Below, piece after piece: positions 15,347 through 26,875 of a stretch of 64,000 bases of DNA. The position numbers were made by a program, and so were the translations under genes. The notes below the pieces were generated by a model. The model was not told the DNA's origin and did no database searches. It saw only the letters and a list, made by a program, of their open reading frames with translations. This DNA comes from Ochotona curzoniae (taxonomy: Eukaryota; Chordata; Mammalia; Lagomorpha; Ochotonidae): NCBI RefSeq assembly GCF_017591425.1, contig NW_024466599.1:22668001-22732000 (forward strand), given 5' to 3'. The number at the start of each line of letters is the position of its first letter. The first letter of the stretch is position 1.

Positions 15347-16854
15347 GCCGAGGCATACGTGAGTAAAGAAGATAAGTGTGTGTGTAGTCTGGGAATTATT
15401 GCCAAAGGGATTCAAGCAAACCTGTGCTGGTCAAGCTTGATGTGTTTCAGACATGGCGCAGGTTTAGGATCTTTCTAAAACAATGTTTTTTGTATTTAGC
15501 TAATTGCAGTAACCTGGGACTTTTTGGTCAGAATGCTAAATTCTGTTTGATTCTTCATATTCCAGTGAATAAAATATAAAAACATTGTGTTTTTACGATT
15601 GTGTCAATATTCACGTAAAAACTTGTGGCAGAAGCACCGGGATTCGTAATTATATTTCTCTTGAAGGGTAAATTTGATAACATCTTGATAACCTGAAAGT
15701 GCAATTTTTTTCCTTTGAAGAATTTTCTCCTGTATTACAGATCCTATAGATATGTATTTATATTTATACGTATATATTTATGAAATAATTATTCACAAAA
15801 TATATTTCTGGATAGCCTAAAAATTAAAGCATTTAATCTGATGCTTAACACTTCATTAAATTTGGCTCATACTCTTTTTTTATTTAAAAATTCACACCTG
15901 TTTTTTAAATGGTATATAAATTTGTGAAAAATAGTTACTGATATAGATTTGGTTTATTTGGGTAAATTTTTAAAAACTATTTTTGAATTTCCAGACATCT
16001 GATGAAAAGTTTCTGGTACTCTTTCTGATTTAAGGGTAAGAGGTGTAATGAGTACAACTTTCATTAAAATCATTACTATTTAGGAACACAGAATATTTAT
16101 AGTATCAGTAAGCATTTTTGATCAGAAAAGTCATGGGAAAAAGACCTTTAAAATGTTGTGGTCCTGAACTATGTTACAAGAAGTAGAAGACAATAAAATG
16201 CTTGCCAGCTGTGCATTTATTTTATAACATCTTGTCCTGTGTTGCTTGATGTTTACACGAATATCAGGTACTCTATAACAAATGTACAATTTTTGCTGAA
16301 GGGAATATTAAGACGTTTTTCTTAGTGACTTTTTATTATGAATATTTTAACAAGTACTAGATATACCTTTAATTAACTGTTTTGTAAAGTAGATAATATA
16401 TTTTATTTATGCCCATAGATAGAAAATACCTGTAATAAATGATTCTGTTATCCTTTCTCGTTTACCTGGAAGAGTTAACTGCTGCCCTCAGTTTGATGAT
16501 GTTGGCATTGCTTGTTATGTGTTCTTTCAGCAAACTTACCCATCAAGAAATACCTAGCACCTCTACAAGGAGCCTACAGATTAGCAAGGGATCAAACCCA
16601 TCTATTTTCTGCTACCCAAATCCTACCTTCCCCTGCAAAATGTAGGAAATATACTCTTCAGTTAGAATAACTTTTTTTAATTCCTTAGGAAAGCCAATTA
16701 AGGCACCAGGGATGCAGCATATAGAATTACCTGAGATGTTAAGAGAGGACATGTGTCATGCTTAAGAAGCCCCTGATACCAGAGCTTTGGTAGGACAGAA
16801 TTTGTATTCAGTGTTAAAGGTACTGACCCCCACAATCATCACAAAGCTTGGGGA
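15347..16854 (+). other. YIPF4: YIPF4 3' UTR, proximal part
   Basis: About 1.5 kb of AT-rich, repeat-free sequence after the stop codon. AATAAA occurs at 15568, 16192 and 16434. The 16192 signal is followed within about 60 bases by a GT-rich stretch (TCCTGTGTTGCTTGATGTTT), the usual arrangement of a working poly(A) site. Which signal is used cannot be decided here. Confidence 0.6.
16192..16197 (+). terminator. Candidate YIPF4 poly(A) signal
   Basis: AATAAA with a GT-rich element downstream, the best placed of the proximal signals. Others are at 15568, 16434, 23983 and 23997. Confidence 0.4.
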
Positions 16855-16871
16855 TTGAGACCAGGGGATAT

Positions 16872-17095
16872 ATATATTTTTAATTTACTTTTTAAATTAT
16901 TGGTTACATTGTATTATGAGATACAGTTCCATAGGTACTGGGATTCTCCCCACCCCGCGCCCCCCGGTGCACTCCTCTGCCCTGTTGTGAGACCTCAGTT
17001 CAAGATCAGTTGAGACACCTTCATGCAAGCATATACCAAGCATAGAGTCCAGCATGTTATTATCCAGTTAAGTTCATCTGCTTCTTGGGGAGACC
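16872..17095 (-). mobile_element. 5'-truncated L1 3' end with target-site duplication
   Basis: Antisense L1 3' UTR fragment sharing GATACAGTTCCATAGG and AGAGTCCAGCATG with the longer L1 at 55.1 kb. The 17-bp duplication TTGAGACCAGGGGATAT is exact at 16855-16871 and 17096-17112. Only about 220 bp was copied. It lies downstream of the YIPF4 stop. Confidence 0.9.
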
Positions 17096-17112
17096 TTGAG
17101 ACCAGGGGATAT

Positions 17113-17840
17113 TTTACTGAACAATAAATCAAGGTGTTTTTGGACCACCTTTGTCAAAAAATGGCTTAATTTTTAAAAATCTATTATATTTAAGGTATGA
17201 ATTAAAAATTCACTTATATATATCATGTTCTTAATGATACAGGATAAAAGGAAGTGTTTAAGAACATTTAAAAAGAACAGCATTTTAAGAATGTTGAAAT
17301 GTTCTAAAAAGAACATTTAAAAACAATCACATTTCATATTGGGAACTGCTTTTTTAGGTTTTATATAAATATAATTTATAGTGTTTCATAGTCAACCAAT
17401 ATATTCATGTAATAATCAATAAAAATGTTGTGAGATTGTCAGTTTGAGAACATGGTTTTACGTTTTATATGAGGTACAGTTCTGCTACAACTAATAAGTC
17501 TAAGTCATGACTTAAATAATAATTTCCAAACTTTTTAGCAGTTTATTAGTGTGTATAAAACAGGACAGATATCTGTGTGTCCTGTCTTATGGTTGAGTGT
17601 GTGCACTTAGGTGTTGTCACTTATACTGTTTCTGATGAGTGGTGATCTTCCAAGAAGGAATGAGGTGTTTGCTTCTGTTTAAACTTTGATTATAAAGCTA
17701 TTGAAATTTTGACTTAAAATTAAAATCTACATGTAATCAAACATTGTGTTATCAAGGCAGTTTAAGAAGATTTGTAAAATCTTATGAATCATTATGAAAC
17801 CTGTTGTAAAGTTTTTTTTTTACTTTCTTCATCAGTAAGG
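17113..17840. other. AT-rich unique sequence downstream of YIPF4
   Basis: No recognised repeat. AAGAACATTTAAAAA-like phrases recur around 17265-17325. Confidence 0.4.
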
Positions 17841-18065
17841 CAAAGTGTCAGGGCAACAGAGTCCTCTGGTTTGCTCCCCAGTCCCAGATGGTTGTAGCAA
17901 CAAGAACATCATTTGGATCTCCCACGTGAGAGGGGACCAGACCTTGTACCACCACCTGCTGCCTCACCAGGCACATTAGTGGCAAGCTGAGTCGGATGCA
18001 GGGCAGCTGGGTATCCAGTATTCGATGCTATGGTTGCAAAAACCAGCTCGACCCACTGTGCATAA
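17840..18065 (-). mobile_element. Worn CSINE-like fragment
   Basis: Antisense traces: GATGGTTGTAGCAACAAG, GGATCTCCCACGTGAGAGG, GGGCAGCTGGGTATCC. Poorly preserved. Confidence 0.4.
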
Positions 18066-18231
18066 TTCTGGCACCTGAAAACCTGCTTATTTCTGAAGTC
18101 AAGACATTTCTCTATATAATAATGGTTCCTTTTCCCAAGGTTTCCAAAATATTAATACAGAATTCTGAATTACTGAAGATTAGCATTGACTAAATATGAT
18201 GTAGTTGTCTGTTTAAATCTTACTTAAAATC

Positions 18232-18550
18232 GGGCCCAGCGCGATAGCATAGCAGCTAAAAGTCCTTGCCTTGAACGTGCCAGAATCATATATGGGCACC
18301 AGTTCTAATCCCAGAGGCCCCGCTTCCCATCCAGCTCCCTGCCTGTGGCCTGGGAAAGCAGTCAAGGACGGCCCAAAGCCTTGGGACCCTGCACCCGCGT
18401 GGGAGACCCAGAAGAAGCTTCTGGCTTTGTATCGGCTCAGCTCCAGCCATTTGGGCCACTTGGGGAGTGAACATCGGACAGATGAACTTCCTCTCTGTCT
18501 CTTCTCCTCTCTGTATATCTGACTTTCCAATAAAAATAAGTAAATCAAAA
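18232..18550 (+). mobile_element. CSINE, full length, with target-site duplication
   Basis: Sense copy: head GGGCCCAGCGCGATAGC, B box GGTTCTAATCCC, CCTGTGGCCTGGGAAAGCAG, tail CCAATAAAAATAAGTAAATC. Flanked by AAATCTTACTTAAAATC (18215-18231) and AAATCTTATTTAAAATC (18551-18567), one mismatch in 17. Confidence 0.92.
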
Positions 18551-18674
18551 AAATCTTATTTAAAATCTAATTTATTTACAAATTTTTAATGTAGCAACAG
18601 ATTAAATAATGCTGTAGCAGTGAGAAAAACAAAAACATCATTTTTGTATTCCAAAATTGAGTATTTTTAGTTTT

Positions 18675-18930
18675 TAGGTGATTGATTTATTTGAAAGACA
18701 GAATGACAGAGAAAGAGGCCAGAGTTCGTGCATCTGCTGTTTCACTCTGCAGATGGCCACAACAGCCCGATCCAAGCCACAGTCAGAAACTCCATCCTGC
18801 TCTCCTGCGTGGGTGACAGGGCCCCAAGGACTGGGCCACCCGCCACTGCCTTCCCAGGTACGTTAGCAGGAAGCTGGCTTACGGCGCGGAGCATTTGCCG
18901 CCTGAGCCAGCACTGCCACTCAGGATTCTG
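18675..18930 (-). mobile_element. Old CSINE
   Basis: Antisense: GATTTATTTGAAAGACAGAATG, TCTGCTGTTTCACTCTGC, AGATGGCCACAAC, TGGGCCACCC, CTTCCCAGGTACG, and a head GAGCCAGCACTGCC. Confidence 0.65.
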
Positions 18931-20374
18931 GCGGCATTAGGAGTCACAGTTTGCCCATTGCCCAGTAGGTGACATGTTAAAGATTGCTGTTTGTGTTAAT
19001 GTCTTCCACGCAGGCAGTCGTAACAGTCCTGGAAGTCATCCTCAGCAGTTCTCGGTACAACACTTCACTTATGGATCAGCCTGGCACTGTTGTATTGGTC
19101 TGCATACGTGTTAAAAACTATATTTTTGCATTTTATACTACTTTTTAATTTCCCTTTAAGGTTGAATTATAATTGCTCATTTGTATAATTTCTTGTCAGC
19201 ATTTTCTGTGTCTGAAAATCCATTGGTAAATAATTTTTGAACATCTCCATTTTTTATTCTGGATTAACAAAGTCAGTAATTCTATATCTACACTTTAACC
19301 CGTGATACTTTCTGAAGAAAGTTCTGCTTATGAATGTATTTTCTTCATAACGTTTTAGACGCTGATGTGCCTTTATGGCATATGCAATGTTATGAAAAGA
19401 AATGGTTAAGAGAATGTTCCCCTGTGCAAATCATCTTAATATTTTGAATATTTTGGGTTTTTGAACATGTTTGATATGCTGAACTCCAAACTTTGAAGGT
19501 AATATGGAGAAAGACTATAAACAAGGGTTAACAAGGCAATAGTGAAATAATTCCTGACTTTACTTTTTAAGTTGATGGTAAACTTGGCTTTAACTTTCTT
19601 TTTTATAACAGGCTGACTGCATATTTGTAATTTGAAGTATAGCTTTGCAAATGTATGGGAACATTCCGTAATGTTACCTTCCAAAGAATTTAGTGATATG
19701 GGTATGCAGTCACCTAAATTAAGAAATCAAATACAAAATATTTTGTAAAATTTTTAACTTGGAATTATTATATTTAATTTATTATGTAAAAATTATTATA
19801 TATAAAGGTTAAGAAAATGCAAAGCCTACATTCCCACTTATAAAATTTTTTAACACTTAAGAGTATGAGTAAATGAGATTTCTTGAGAATAAATACATTG
19901 GCTTTTGTATGACAGTTGATATTGAACAATTTATCTTAAAAAGTAAACAAAAAATAGTTTACCAAAGTATTTTTATAAGATCACATGAAATTGTGCAAAA
20001 TAATTTATGGGAACAAATTTATCATCTGGTGATGATCATATAAAAGTAGATTTTTGCCTTTCCCATAAATAATACTTATTGAAGTCAAAGTGATTAAAAT
20101 TCAGCATTTTTGGTCTTTTACAACAATCCTCCTCACTTTTGTGGAATTAATCATTTGTGTGTATGAAGTATTTTTTCGATAGTAAGAATGGTTTGATGAC
20201 AAGACAACTCATATGGTTACGCAGAATTACCTGCTATGGTCATCATGATCTACAAGGAAAAAAGCAAAATACTCTTATTTATGATAATAGACTGAGGTGC
20301 TAAGGTCCTCTTATTCATCCTTCCCTGTACAGTGAGACTTAGAAAAATCTCTGATCTGAACGAATTTATTTTTT
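18931..20374. other. Long repeat-free AT-rich stretch
   Basis: About 1.4 kb of unique sequence with many T and A runs and no ORF with family resemblance. Possibly still within the YIPF4 3' UTR. Confidence 0.4.
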
Positions 20375-20688
20375 CCCCTGAACATTGTATTTATTCACAA
20401 AGCGGAGTGAGAGAGGAGAAACAGAAGAAAAGATCTTGCATCTTCTGATTCGCCCCCTAGTGGTCACGATGGTGAAGCTGCACCAGACTGAATTCGGGCG
20501 ATTCTGAGTCTTCCAGGTTGGTGCAATGGCCCAACACATAGACCATCCTGTGCTGCTCTTCCAGGTGTATTAGCTAGCAGCTGAATTGGAAGTGGAGCAG
20601 CTGGGACTCAAACTAGTAACCAAATGGGATTTCACGCATATGCCACTGCAGGTGGCAGTTTAAGCTGAGCACCTGGCCCTACAAAAGG
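20375..20688 (-). mobile_element. Old CSINE
   Basis: Antisense: GATCTTGCATCTTCTGATTC, GGTGCAATGGCCCAACAC, GAAGTGGAGCAGCTGGGAC, AAATGGGATTTCACGC, and a head ending GAGCACCTGGCCC. Confidence 0.7.
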
Positions 20689-21063
20689 TGGTGGCTTAAA
20701 GAATGAAATGTTGAGAAGAAAAGGTGTTTGAATGTGTTGCTCTGGATGTGAGAGGTCAATAAATATTAGTCAAGTATTTATTGGCCCATTTTATGTTGGG
20801 CTCGTTGCAGAGTTACAGTGATATGCAAAAAAAGACCAAGCAGGCACCTGACTTTATAACTTACATTGCAAAGGAGGCAGCAAATGAATTTCCTAAGTTA
20901 TGCAACTATTGCAGCAGTGATGAGGAGCAGGACTATCATGGAATAGAGAAGAAAAACCTCCCCCCCCCGGCGCAGTGATGCTCCATCTGAAATCTTAGGC
21001 ATAATTAAAAGGTAACTGGGCAAGCTGGGTAGGCAATACAGGTCTACATAACAGGGAATGGCA
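20689..21063. other. Unique sequence between SINEs
   Basis: No recognised element. A C-run followed by GGCGC lies near 20960. Confidence 0.35.
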
Positions 21064-21362
21064 GGGCCAAGTGCAGTAGCCTAGCAGCTAAAGTCCTCAA
21101 CTTGCATGCGCCAGGATCCCATATGGGCACAGGTTCTAATCCTGGCTGCCCCACTTCCCATTCAGCTCCCTGCTTGTGGCCTGGGAAAGCAGTCGAGAAT
21201 GGCCCAAAGCCTTAGGATCCTGTACCCGCATGGGTCACCTGGAAGAAGCTCCTGGCTCAGTTCTGGTGGTTTTGATGAGTTGGGGAGTGAATCATCAGAT
21301 GGAAGATCTTCTCTGTCTCTCCTCCTCTGTATATCTGCCTTTCCAATAAAAATAAATAAATA
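21064..21362 (+). mobile_element. CSINE, first of a head-to-tail pair
   Basis: Sense: GGGCCAAGTGCAGTAGCC head, GGATCCCATATGGGC, GGTTCTAATCC, tail CCAATAAAAATAAATAAA, which runs directly into the next head. Confidence 0.88.
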
Positions 21363-21690
21363 GGGCCTGGTGTCATGGCCTAACGGCTAAAGTCCTTGCC
21401 TTGAATGCGCCAGGATCCCATATGGGCACCGGTTCTAATCCCAGCAGCTCCACTTCCCATCCAGCTCCCTGCTTGTGGCCCGGGAAAGCAGTTGAGGACA
21501 GCCCAGAGATTTGGGACCCTGCATCCGCATGGGAGACCGGAAGAGGTTCCTGGTTCCCGGCTTTGGATTGGCATAGCATCAGCCGTTGCGCTCACTTGGG
21601 GAGTGAATCATCAGATAGAAGATCTTTCTGCCTCTCCTCCTCTCTGTATATATGACTTTGTAATAAAAAATAAAATAAATCTTAAAAAAA
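21363..21690 (+). mobile_element. CSINE, second of a head-to-tail pair
   Basis: Sense: head GGGCCTGGTGTCATGGCC begins directly after the A-rich tail of the previous copy. B box GGTTCTAATCCC, and tail AAATAAAATAAATC. Confidence 0.88.
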
Positions 21691-21857
21691 ATAAGTATTT
21701 TTTAAAAGATTAGAAAAAAAGAGGGAGTAGGAGATGAGTAGAAGAAATTAAAGCCATCTTGGCTGAGATTTGTGTTTAATGAAATCGAACAGCTAATATG
21801 GTGCCATTCATGACATTCCGGACCATGTTTGCTCAGTCAAGAGTTTTTTTGGTTTTT

Positions 21858-22172
21858 TGTTTTTAAGATTTATTTTTATTACAAAGATAAGCAAAGAGGA
21901 AGAGAGACAGAGAGGAAGATCCTCCATCCGATGATTCACTCCCAAAGTGGCCTCAACGGTCAGTGCTGTGCCAATCCGAAGCCAGGAGCCTCTTCCAGAT
22001 CTCCGACATGGGTGCAGGGTCCCAAGGCTTTGGGCCGTCCTTGACTGCTTTCCCAGGCCACAAGCAGGGAGCTGGATGGGAAGTGAGGCTGCTAGGGTTA
22101 GACCTGGCGCACATATAGGATCCTGACATGTTCTAGGCAAGGACTTTAGCCACTAGGCCACCGTGCCAGGGC
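21858..22172 (-). mobile_element. CSINE
   Basis: Antisense: TTTTTAAGATTTATTTTTAT, CCGATGATTCACTCCC, CTGCTTTCCCAGGCCAC, and a head ending CCGTGCCAGGGCC. Confidence 0.87.
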
Positions 22173-22391
22173 CAACAAATTTTCTTGATATGAAAACATG
22201 TCTAAATTATAGATGTGGGCACAGAATATACATGGACATTCAGTTTATAGTAAAAGATTAAAATGAGCAAGATGTGTTAAACTGTTCAAGGGTAGTGACT
22301 TCAATGTATATAAATATGCACAAATTGATATGTGCTTAAATATAATACTATCTCCTCTAATTGTAAAAACTTTATTTTTATAAATTTATGT

Positions 22392-22715
22392 TAGAGGCCC
22401 CAGTGTGATAGCCTGATGGTTAACTCCTTGCCTTGCATTCACCAGGATCCCATATGGGCACTGATTTGTGTCCCACCTGCTCCACTTCCTATTCAGCTCC
22501 CTGCTTGTGTCCTGGAAAGGTAGCATAGCATGGCCCTACACTCTGGGACTCTGTACCCACATGTGAGAACCAGGGGAGGCTGCTGGCTTCTGGCTTCATA
22601 TCAGCTCAGCTCTGGCAGTTGTGGCTACTTGGGATGTGGGCTAGTAGATGCCCAGATGTCTCTTTGTGGATCTACGCTCTACTTTCCGAATAAAAGTGGA
22701 TGAATCTGTTTTAAA
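22392..22715 (+). mobile_element. CSINE
   Basis: Sense: AGGCCCCAGTGTGATAGCC head, CAGGATCCCATATGGGC, CTCCCTGCTTGTG, TACTTGGGATGTGG, tail CCGAATAAAAGTGGATG. Confidence 0.78.
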
Positions 22716-22719
22716 AATT

Positions 22720-22895
22720 TAAGCTCTATTTATTTATTTATTGGAAAACCAGATTTACAGGGAGGAGACAGAAAAATCTTCCATCTGCTGGTTCATTCCC
22801 CACGTGGCCGCCACAGATGTAGCTGAGCCCATCTGAAGGCAGGAACCTGAAGTTTCTTCCAGATCTGCCATGTGGGTGCAGGGAGACTGTGCCGG
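22720..22895 (-). mobile_element. CSINE 3' half, joined to an older fragment
   Basis: Antisense tail through GGGTGCAGGG, then a jump to GACTGTGCCGGGCAC. The middle and most of the head are deleted. Confidence 0.75.
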
Positions 22896-23185
22896 GCACT
22901 GAAAATTTTTTTAATTTTATTTTAGAGTGAGGAAAGCTAGCCACTTGATAGTTCACTCCTACATGCCCTGCCGTGGCCTGCATGGAGCAGACAGAAGCTG
23001 GGATGTGGGAATGCACCTGAATCAGCCATTTGGATGGCAGGAACCTGATCCCTGGAAGTGTCATCACTGCCTCCGGTGGCCCACATTGGCAGGAAGTCGG
23101 AGTTAGGAGGGAGAGCCAGGAATTTAACTCATGTATTTCAGTGTGCAACATGGCTATCCTAATTACTAGGTTAAACACCTGCAAC
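22896..23185 (-). mobile_element. Old CSINE-like sequence
   Basis: Antisense: TTTTATTTTAGAGTGAGG, AGTTCACTCCTACATGCC, GGTGGCCCACATTGGCAGGAAG. Heavily diverged. Confidence 0.5.
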
Positions 23186-23275
23186 CTGCCAAACTTCTGA
23201 AAAATGAGAAAATTGTGTGTTGTCTAGGACCATAAGCAGATGTATTCTGCTGGTATCATGAAATATGACTGTCTG

Positions 23276-23606
23276 GGGCCCGGCGCGGTGGCGCAAGTGG
23301 TTAAGTCCTCGCCTTGCACTCCCGGGATCCCATATGGGCGCCGGTTCTAATCCCGGCAGCCCTGCTTCCCTTCCAGCTCCCTGCCTGTGGCCTGGGAAAG
23401 CAGTCGAGGACAGCCCAAAGCTTTGGGACCCTGCACCCGCGTGGGAGACCCGGAAGAGGCTCCTGGCTTCGGATCGGCATAGTATCGGCCCGTTGCGCTC
23501 ACTTGGGGAGTGAATCATCGGATGGAAGATCTTCCTCTCTGTCTCTCCTCTCTGTATATCCGCCTTTCCAATGAAAAATAATAAAAATAAATCTTTAAAA
23601 AAAAAA
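23276..23606 (+). mobile_element. Young full-length CSINE
   Basis: Closest to consensus in the window: GGGCCCGGCGCGGTGGCGC head, A-box-like TGGCGCAAGTGG, B box GGTTCTAATCC, GTCTCTCCTCTCTGTATATC, a pure A tail. The 16-bp duplication GAAATATGACTGTCTG is exact at 23260-23275 and 23607-23622. Confidence 0.95.
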
Positions 23607-23622
23607 GAAATATGACTGTCTG

Positions 23623-24254
23623 AATTGTTAATAAATTGCAATAATCTATCAGTGGCAAATGGTATGAATTTTAAATATAGTAGCATAAAATTAATTATGT
23701 AAGCTCTATTATGGGATTATTACTTCTGTTATGATAACCAAAATAATGGACCACTTGATGGAATGGCATCTGGGGAACATTTGCAACATCTGCTTGCCTG
23801 ACTTGTATCACAGTAAATGGCTTGGCTGCCTTGTACATTAGCAATGAAGAATTCCATATTCTTAGCAGCTGTGACTGCTTCTAAATCATTTTAATTTAGT
23901 TTTTTCTTTATTTTTTTCTTTTAGTACATTGTAATGATGTGAAAAGTACAGTGTTTTAATATTTTTATATGGAAGAATTGGTAATAAAGTGTTAAGAATA
24001 AACATGCTAGAGCTGTTTAACACTATTAGCCATCGATACCCAACCTACATGTATCCTGTTGCCCAGCAGTTCATATGTTCATCCTGTATGCAGTGCTGTG
24101 CACTAATGTAGATACTGTGTATTCTGTTCCAAATATATACTCTGACTGTGTGACTGTTGTGCACTTCAGATGTGGATAGTGTGACCAGGGACCTGGTTTT
24201 CCATTTAATTTTATTTCTAAAGCTGTACTATGTGCTTGTTGTCTTAGAGCAGTG
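23623..24254. other. Unique stretch with possible distal YIPF4 poly(A) signals
   Basis: AT-rich sequence with AATAAA at 23983 and 23997, after which the composition changes. It may be the distal end of the YIPF4 transcript. An old L1 begins soon after. Confidence 0.4.
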
Positions 24255-24480
24255 GGGGTTCATAATAACATCATTCATATTTGTAACTACTGGTAGCCAA
24301 AATTGGAAATCCGGGTAGAGAAGCAGATTCTGGCGCATTCACGTGATAAAATACAAGCAGGTTGGAAGGTCTAACTGCATGGAAGGATCTGAGTGATTTT
24401 TAAAAGCGACATTTAGTGTCAGAACCTAAACAAAAATAGCTGATTCATATGATATGTGAAGTACCCAAACAGGCTGTTAC
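24255..24480 (+). mobile_element. Ancient L1 fragment
   Basis: TTCATAATAACATC, TAGCCAAAATTGGAAA, CTGCATGGAAGGATCTGAG and GATTCATATGATATG follow the order of the last part of mammalian L1 (L1M type) on the sense strand. Confidence 0.55.
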
Positions 24481-24784
24481 TCTGAGTGTAAGGAAGTAAC
24501 TAAAAGGCACAGAGACTGGACTTACCTAGGATGCTAGTATGTTCTACCTTTTCATCCTAGTTGTTGTTAATTATGTGAGTATTTAATTTTACATAAGAGG
24601 CTGTACACTTTCACAAATACTCCTCTGAATGGATAGACTTGAGTAAAAAGCCATGCACTGAAAACAGATGTAGCATACACACAGATTGAAGTCCCACCAA
24701 GTGTTGATGAACTTCTGAACATTGCTTTAAATGTTGTGAATATTTGTACTCTAACACTTGAAGCTGGCCAGAGATGTGACACAA

Positions 24785-25060
24785 CAGGCTGAGCGCTTTC
24801 CCGTGATTCCAGTCTGATGACTTGTCATTGAAGCCTCCTGCTGATGGACCTGGAGGAACAGCAGGTGGTCCAGATGCTGGGCTCCTGCTGGCCATTGGGA
24901 GTCCTAGCTGGAATTGTGGTTCCTCGCTTCTGCCTGTCTGGAACCTAGCCATTGTGGGCATTTAGGAAATGAACTAACAGGGATAGGATCTCTTCCTCTC
25001 TCCCTCCTTCTCTCTCTCCTTTCTCTGTAACTCTTCTCAAAGAAAATAGATGCTTTTATT
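24785..25060 (+). mobile_element. Old CSINE
   Basis: Sense traces: CTCCTGCTGATGGACC, GGTGGTCCAGATGC, ATTTAGGAAATGAAC, CTCTCTCTCCTTTCTCTGTAAC. Confidence 0.55.
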
Positions 25061-25239
25061 AAAAGCCTTTCAAAGATCATGATGAGATTTGCACCATGAC
25101 TTGAAACATCCCAAAATGTATTCTTGATACTGTGTAAGAATTAATGCAAAATAAATCAATTTTTCTGAAAAGTTTGACTTACTGTAAATGAAGTAAAGAT
25201 TAAATGCTAACAATGATCAATGATCAGACATTGAAAAGC

Positions 25240-25415
25240 CACTCGGCAGCCCCCTGATGTTGACCCCAGTTCAGGTTGGGCTGCTCCCGTGTGGGAGAGC
25301 CCTGTGAGGCTCCGGCTCCTGGTCCGGCCTTGGCCATTGTGGCTATCTGGGGAATGAGCTAACACATGGGGGTCTCTCATCTCTCCCTCTCCCTGGTACT
25401 GCCTTTCAAATCAAC
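25240..25415 (+). mobile_element. Old CSINE, 5'-deleted
   Basis: Sense: CAGGTTGGGCTGCTCC, GTGTGGGAGAGCC, CTATCTGGGGAATGAGC, and a tail GCCTTTCAAATCA. Confidence 0.6.
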
Positions 25416-25416
25416 T

Positions 25417-25735
25417 TCTTTTTTTATAAGATTCATTTATTTTTGTTGGAAAGTCAGATATACAGAGAGGAAGATCTTCCATCCACTGAATCACTCCCCA
25501 AGTGGCCTCAGTGGCCACAACTGAACCGATCTGAAACCAGGAACCAGGAGTTTCAGGTTTCTCGTGAAGGTGCAGGGTCCCAAGGCTTTGGGCTATCCTC
25601 AACTGCTTTCCCAGGTCATAAGCGTGGAGCTGAATGGGAAGTGGAGCAGTTGGGATACAAATCGGTGCCCATATGGCATCCTGGTGAATGCAAGGTGAGG
25701 ACTCCAGCCACCAGGCTGCTACACAGGCCTACAGA
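25417..25735 (-). mobile_element. CSINE
   Basis: Antisense: TTATAAGATTCATTTATTTT, CCACTGAATCACTCCCC, CTGCTTTCCCAGGTC, GCCCATATGGCATCC, and a head ending GCTACACAGGCC. It abuts a sense SINE tail to tail. Confidence 0.85.
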
Positions 25736-25825
25736 TCAGCATTCTTTCCTAAAGTTCTAAATGCATGTTTTATTCAAGAAGCAGTCATATCCACTTAAAA
25801 GTCAGTTTAATCAAAGATGTACAGG

Positions 25826-26080
25826 GTAGGCATTGAGGCACAGTGGGCTAAGCCACTGCTGGAAGTGTTAGATTATGTATTATTGGCATGCAGAGGATCA
25901 AGCCTGCCTTCCTTTCAGTTCTGAAGCAGTTTCCTGCCAGGGGTCTTGGGAGGCAACAGATGATGGCTCAGATCCCAGCAGCCCTGCATGCCTATGGGAG
26001 ACCCAAGGGGTTCGTGCTCCTGGCTTCAGTATGACTTCATTGTAGTTACTGAAGAAGGATGAATCCAGTATGGAATGCAG
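25826..26080 (+). mobile_element. Old CSINE-like fragment
   Basis: Sense: GGCATTGAGGCACAGTGGGC, a TAAGCCACTGC variant head, ATGGGAGACCCAAGG, CTCCTGGCTTCAG. The 3' end is missing. Confidence 0.55.
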
Positions 26081-26199
26081 GAGAAACTTTGGGTTTTAAA
26101 CAGATAGTGCAATGTAAAATTAACCAATTTCAGTCAAATTTGTAGAAAAAAATTCTAAATAGTTTGGCACAGAATAACTAAATTGTAATATATTTTTGA

Positions 26200-26435
26200 A
26201 AAATTTGTTTTTATTGGAAAGGCAGATGTACAGAGAGAACAGAGAAAATCTTCCATTTGCTGGTTCACTCCTCAAATGGCTACAACTGGCAGAGCTGAGC
26301 TGATTAGGAGCCAGGAGCCTTCTCTCTGTCTCCCATGTGGGTGTGGGGTCCCAAAGTAGTTGGGGCATCCTCTGCTACTTTCCCAGGCTACAAGCAGAGA
26401 GCTGGATGGGAAGTGGAGCAGCCAGAGGACAATAC
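26200..26435 (-). mobile_element. CSINE lacking its head
   Basis: Antisense: TTTTTATTGGAAAGGCAG, CCATTTGCTGGTTCACTCC, CTACTTTCCCAGGC, GGGAAGTGGAGCAGCC. The head is replaced by an older fragment. Confidence 0.75.
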
Positions 26436-26675
26436 AGGGCTAGCATCCGTTAGTTCACTGCCCAGAGAGCCACAATGGCCGGGGCTGGGCCAGGCTAAGG
26501 CCAAAAGGCAGGCACTTCTAGTCTTCCAGGGTGCCCAAGGCCTTCTCGCTACTTTCCGAGGCACATTATCAGGGAGCTGGTTCAGGAATAGAACAGCTGA
26601 AGTTTGAGCCAGTTCCCATGTGGGGTGCTAGTGTTGCAGGCTGAGGCTTCCAGTGCCACCAGAATGCCCCCTACA
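26436..26675 (-). mobile_element. Old CSINE fragment
   Basis: Antisense: TTAGTTCACTGCCC, AGCCACAATGGCCGGGGC, GGGAGCTGGTTCAGG, CATGTGGGGTGCTAG, CCACCAGAATGCCCCC. Confidence 0.6.
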
Positions 26676-26875
26676 AAATTTATTTAAAGTAAGGAAATAA
26701 AGAAACAGTATAGAGCCAGATTAAAAAATACCACGTAATAAACTGCATTTCTGATAATTTTCCTCTCTGGGATAGTCTTACATGTCAACTTGACTGGAGC
26801 AAAGCTTGCCCAGATATTTGGTCAAACATCATTTTGGCTGCTTGTAAGACATTGTTTTAGATGGGATTAACATTT

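Noticed and set aside
23276..23606. tRNA genes suggested by A- and B-box motifs
   Set aside because: The boxes belong to SINE heads; no cloverleaf with acceptor stem pairing is present.
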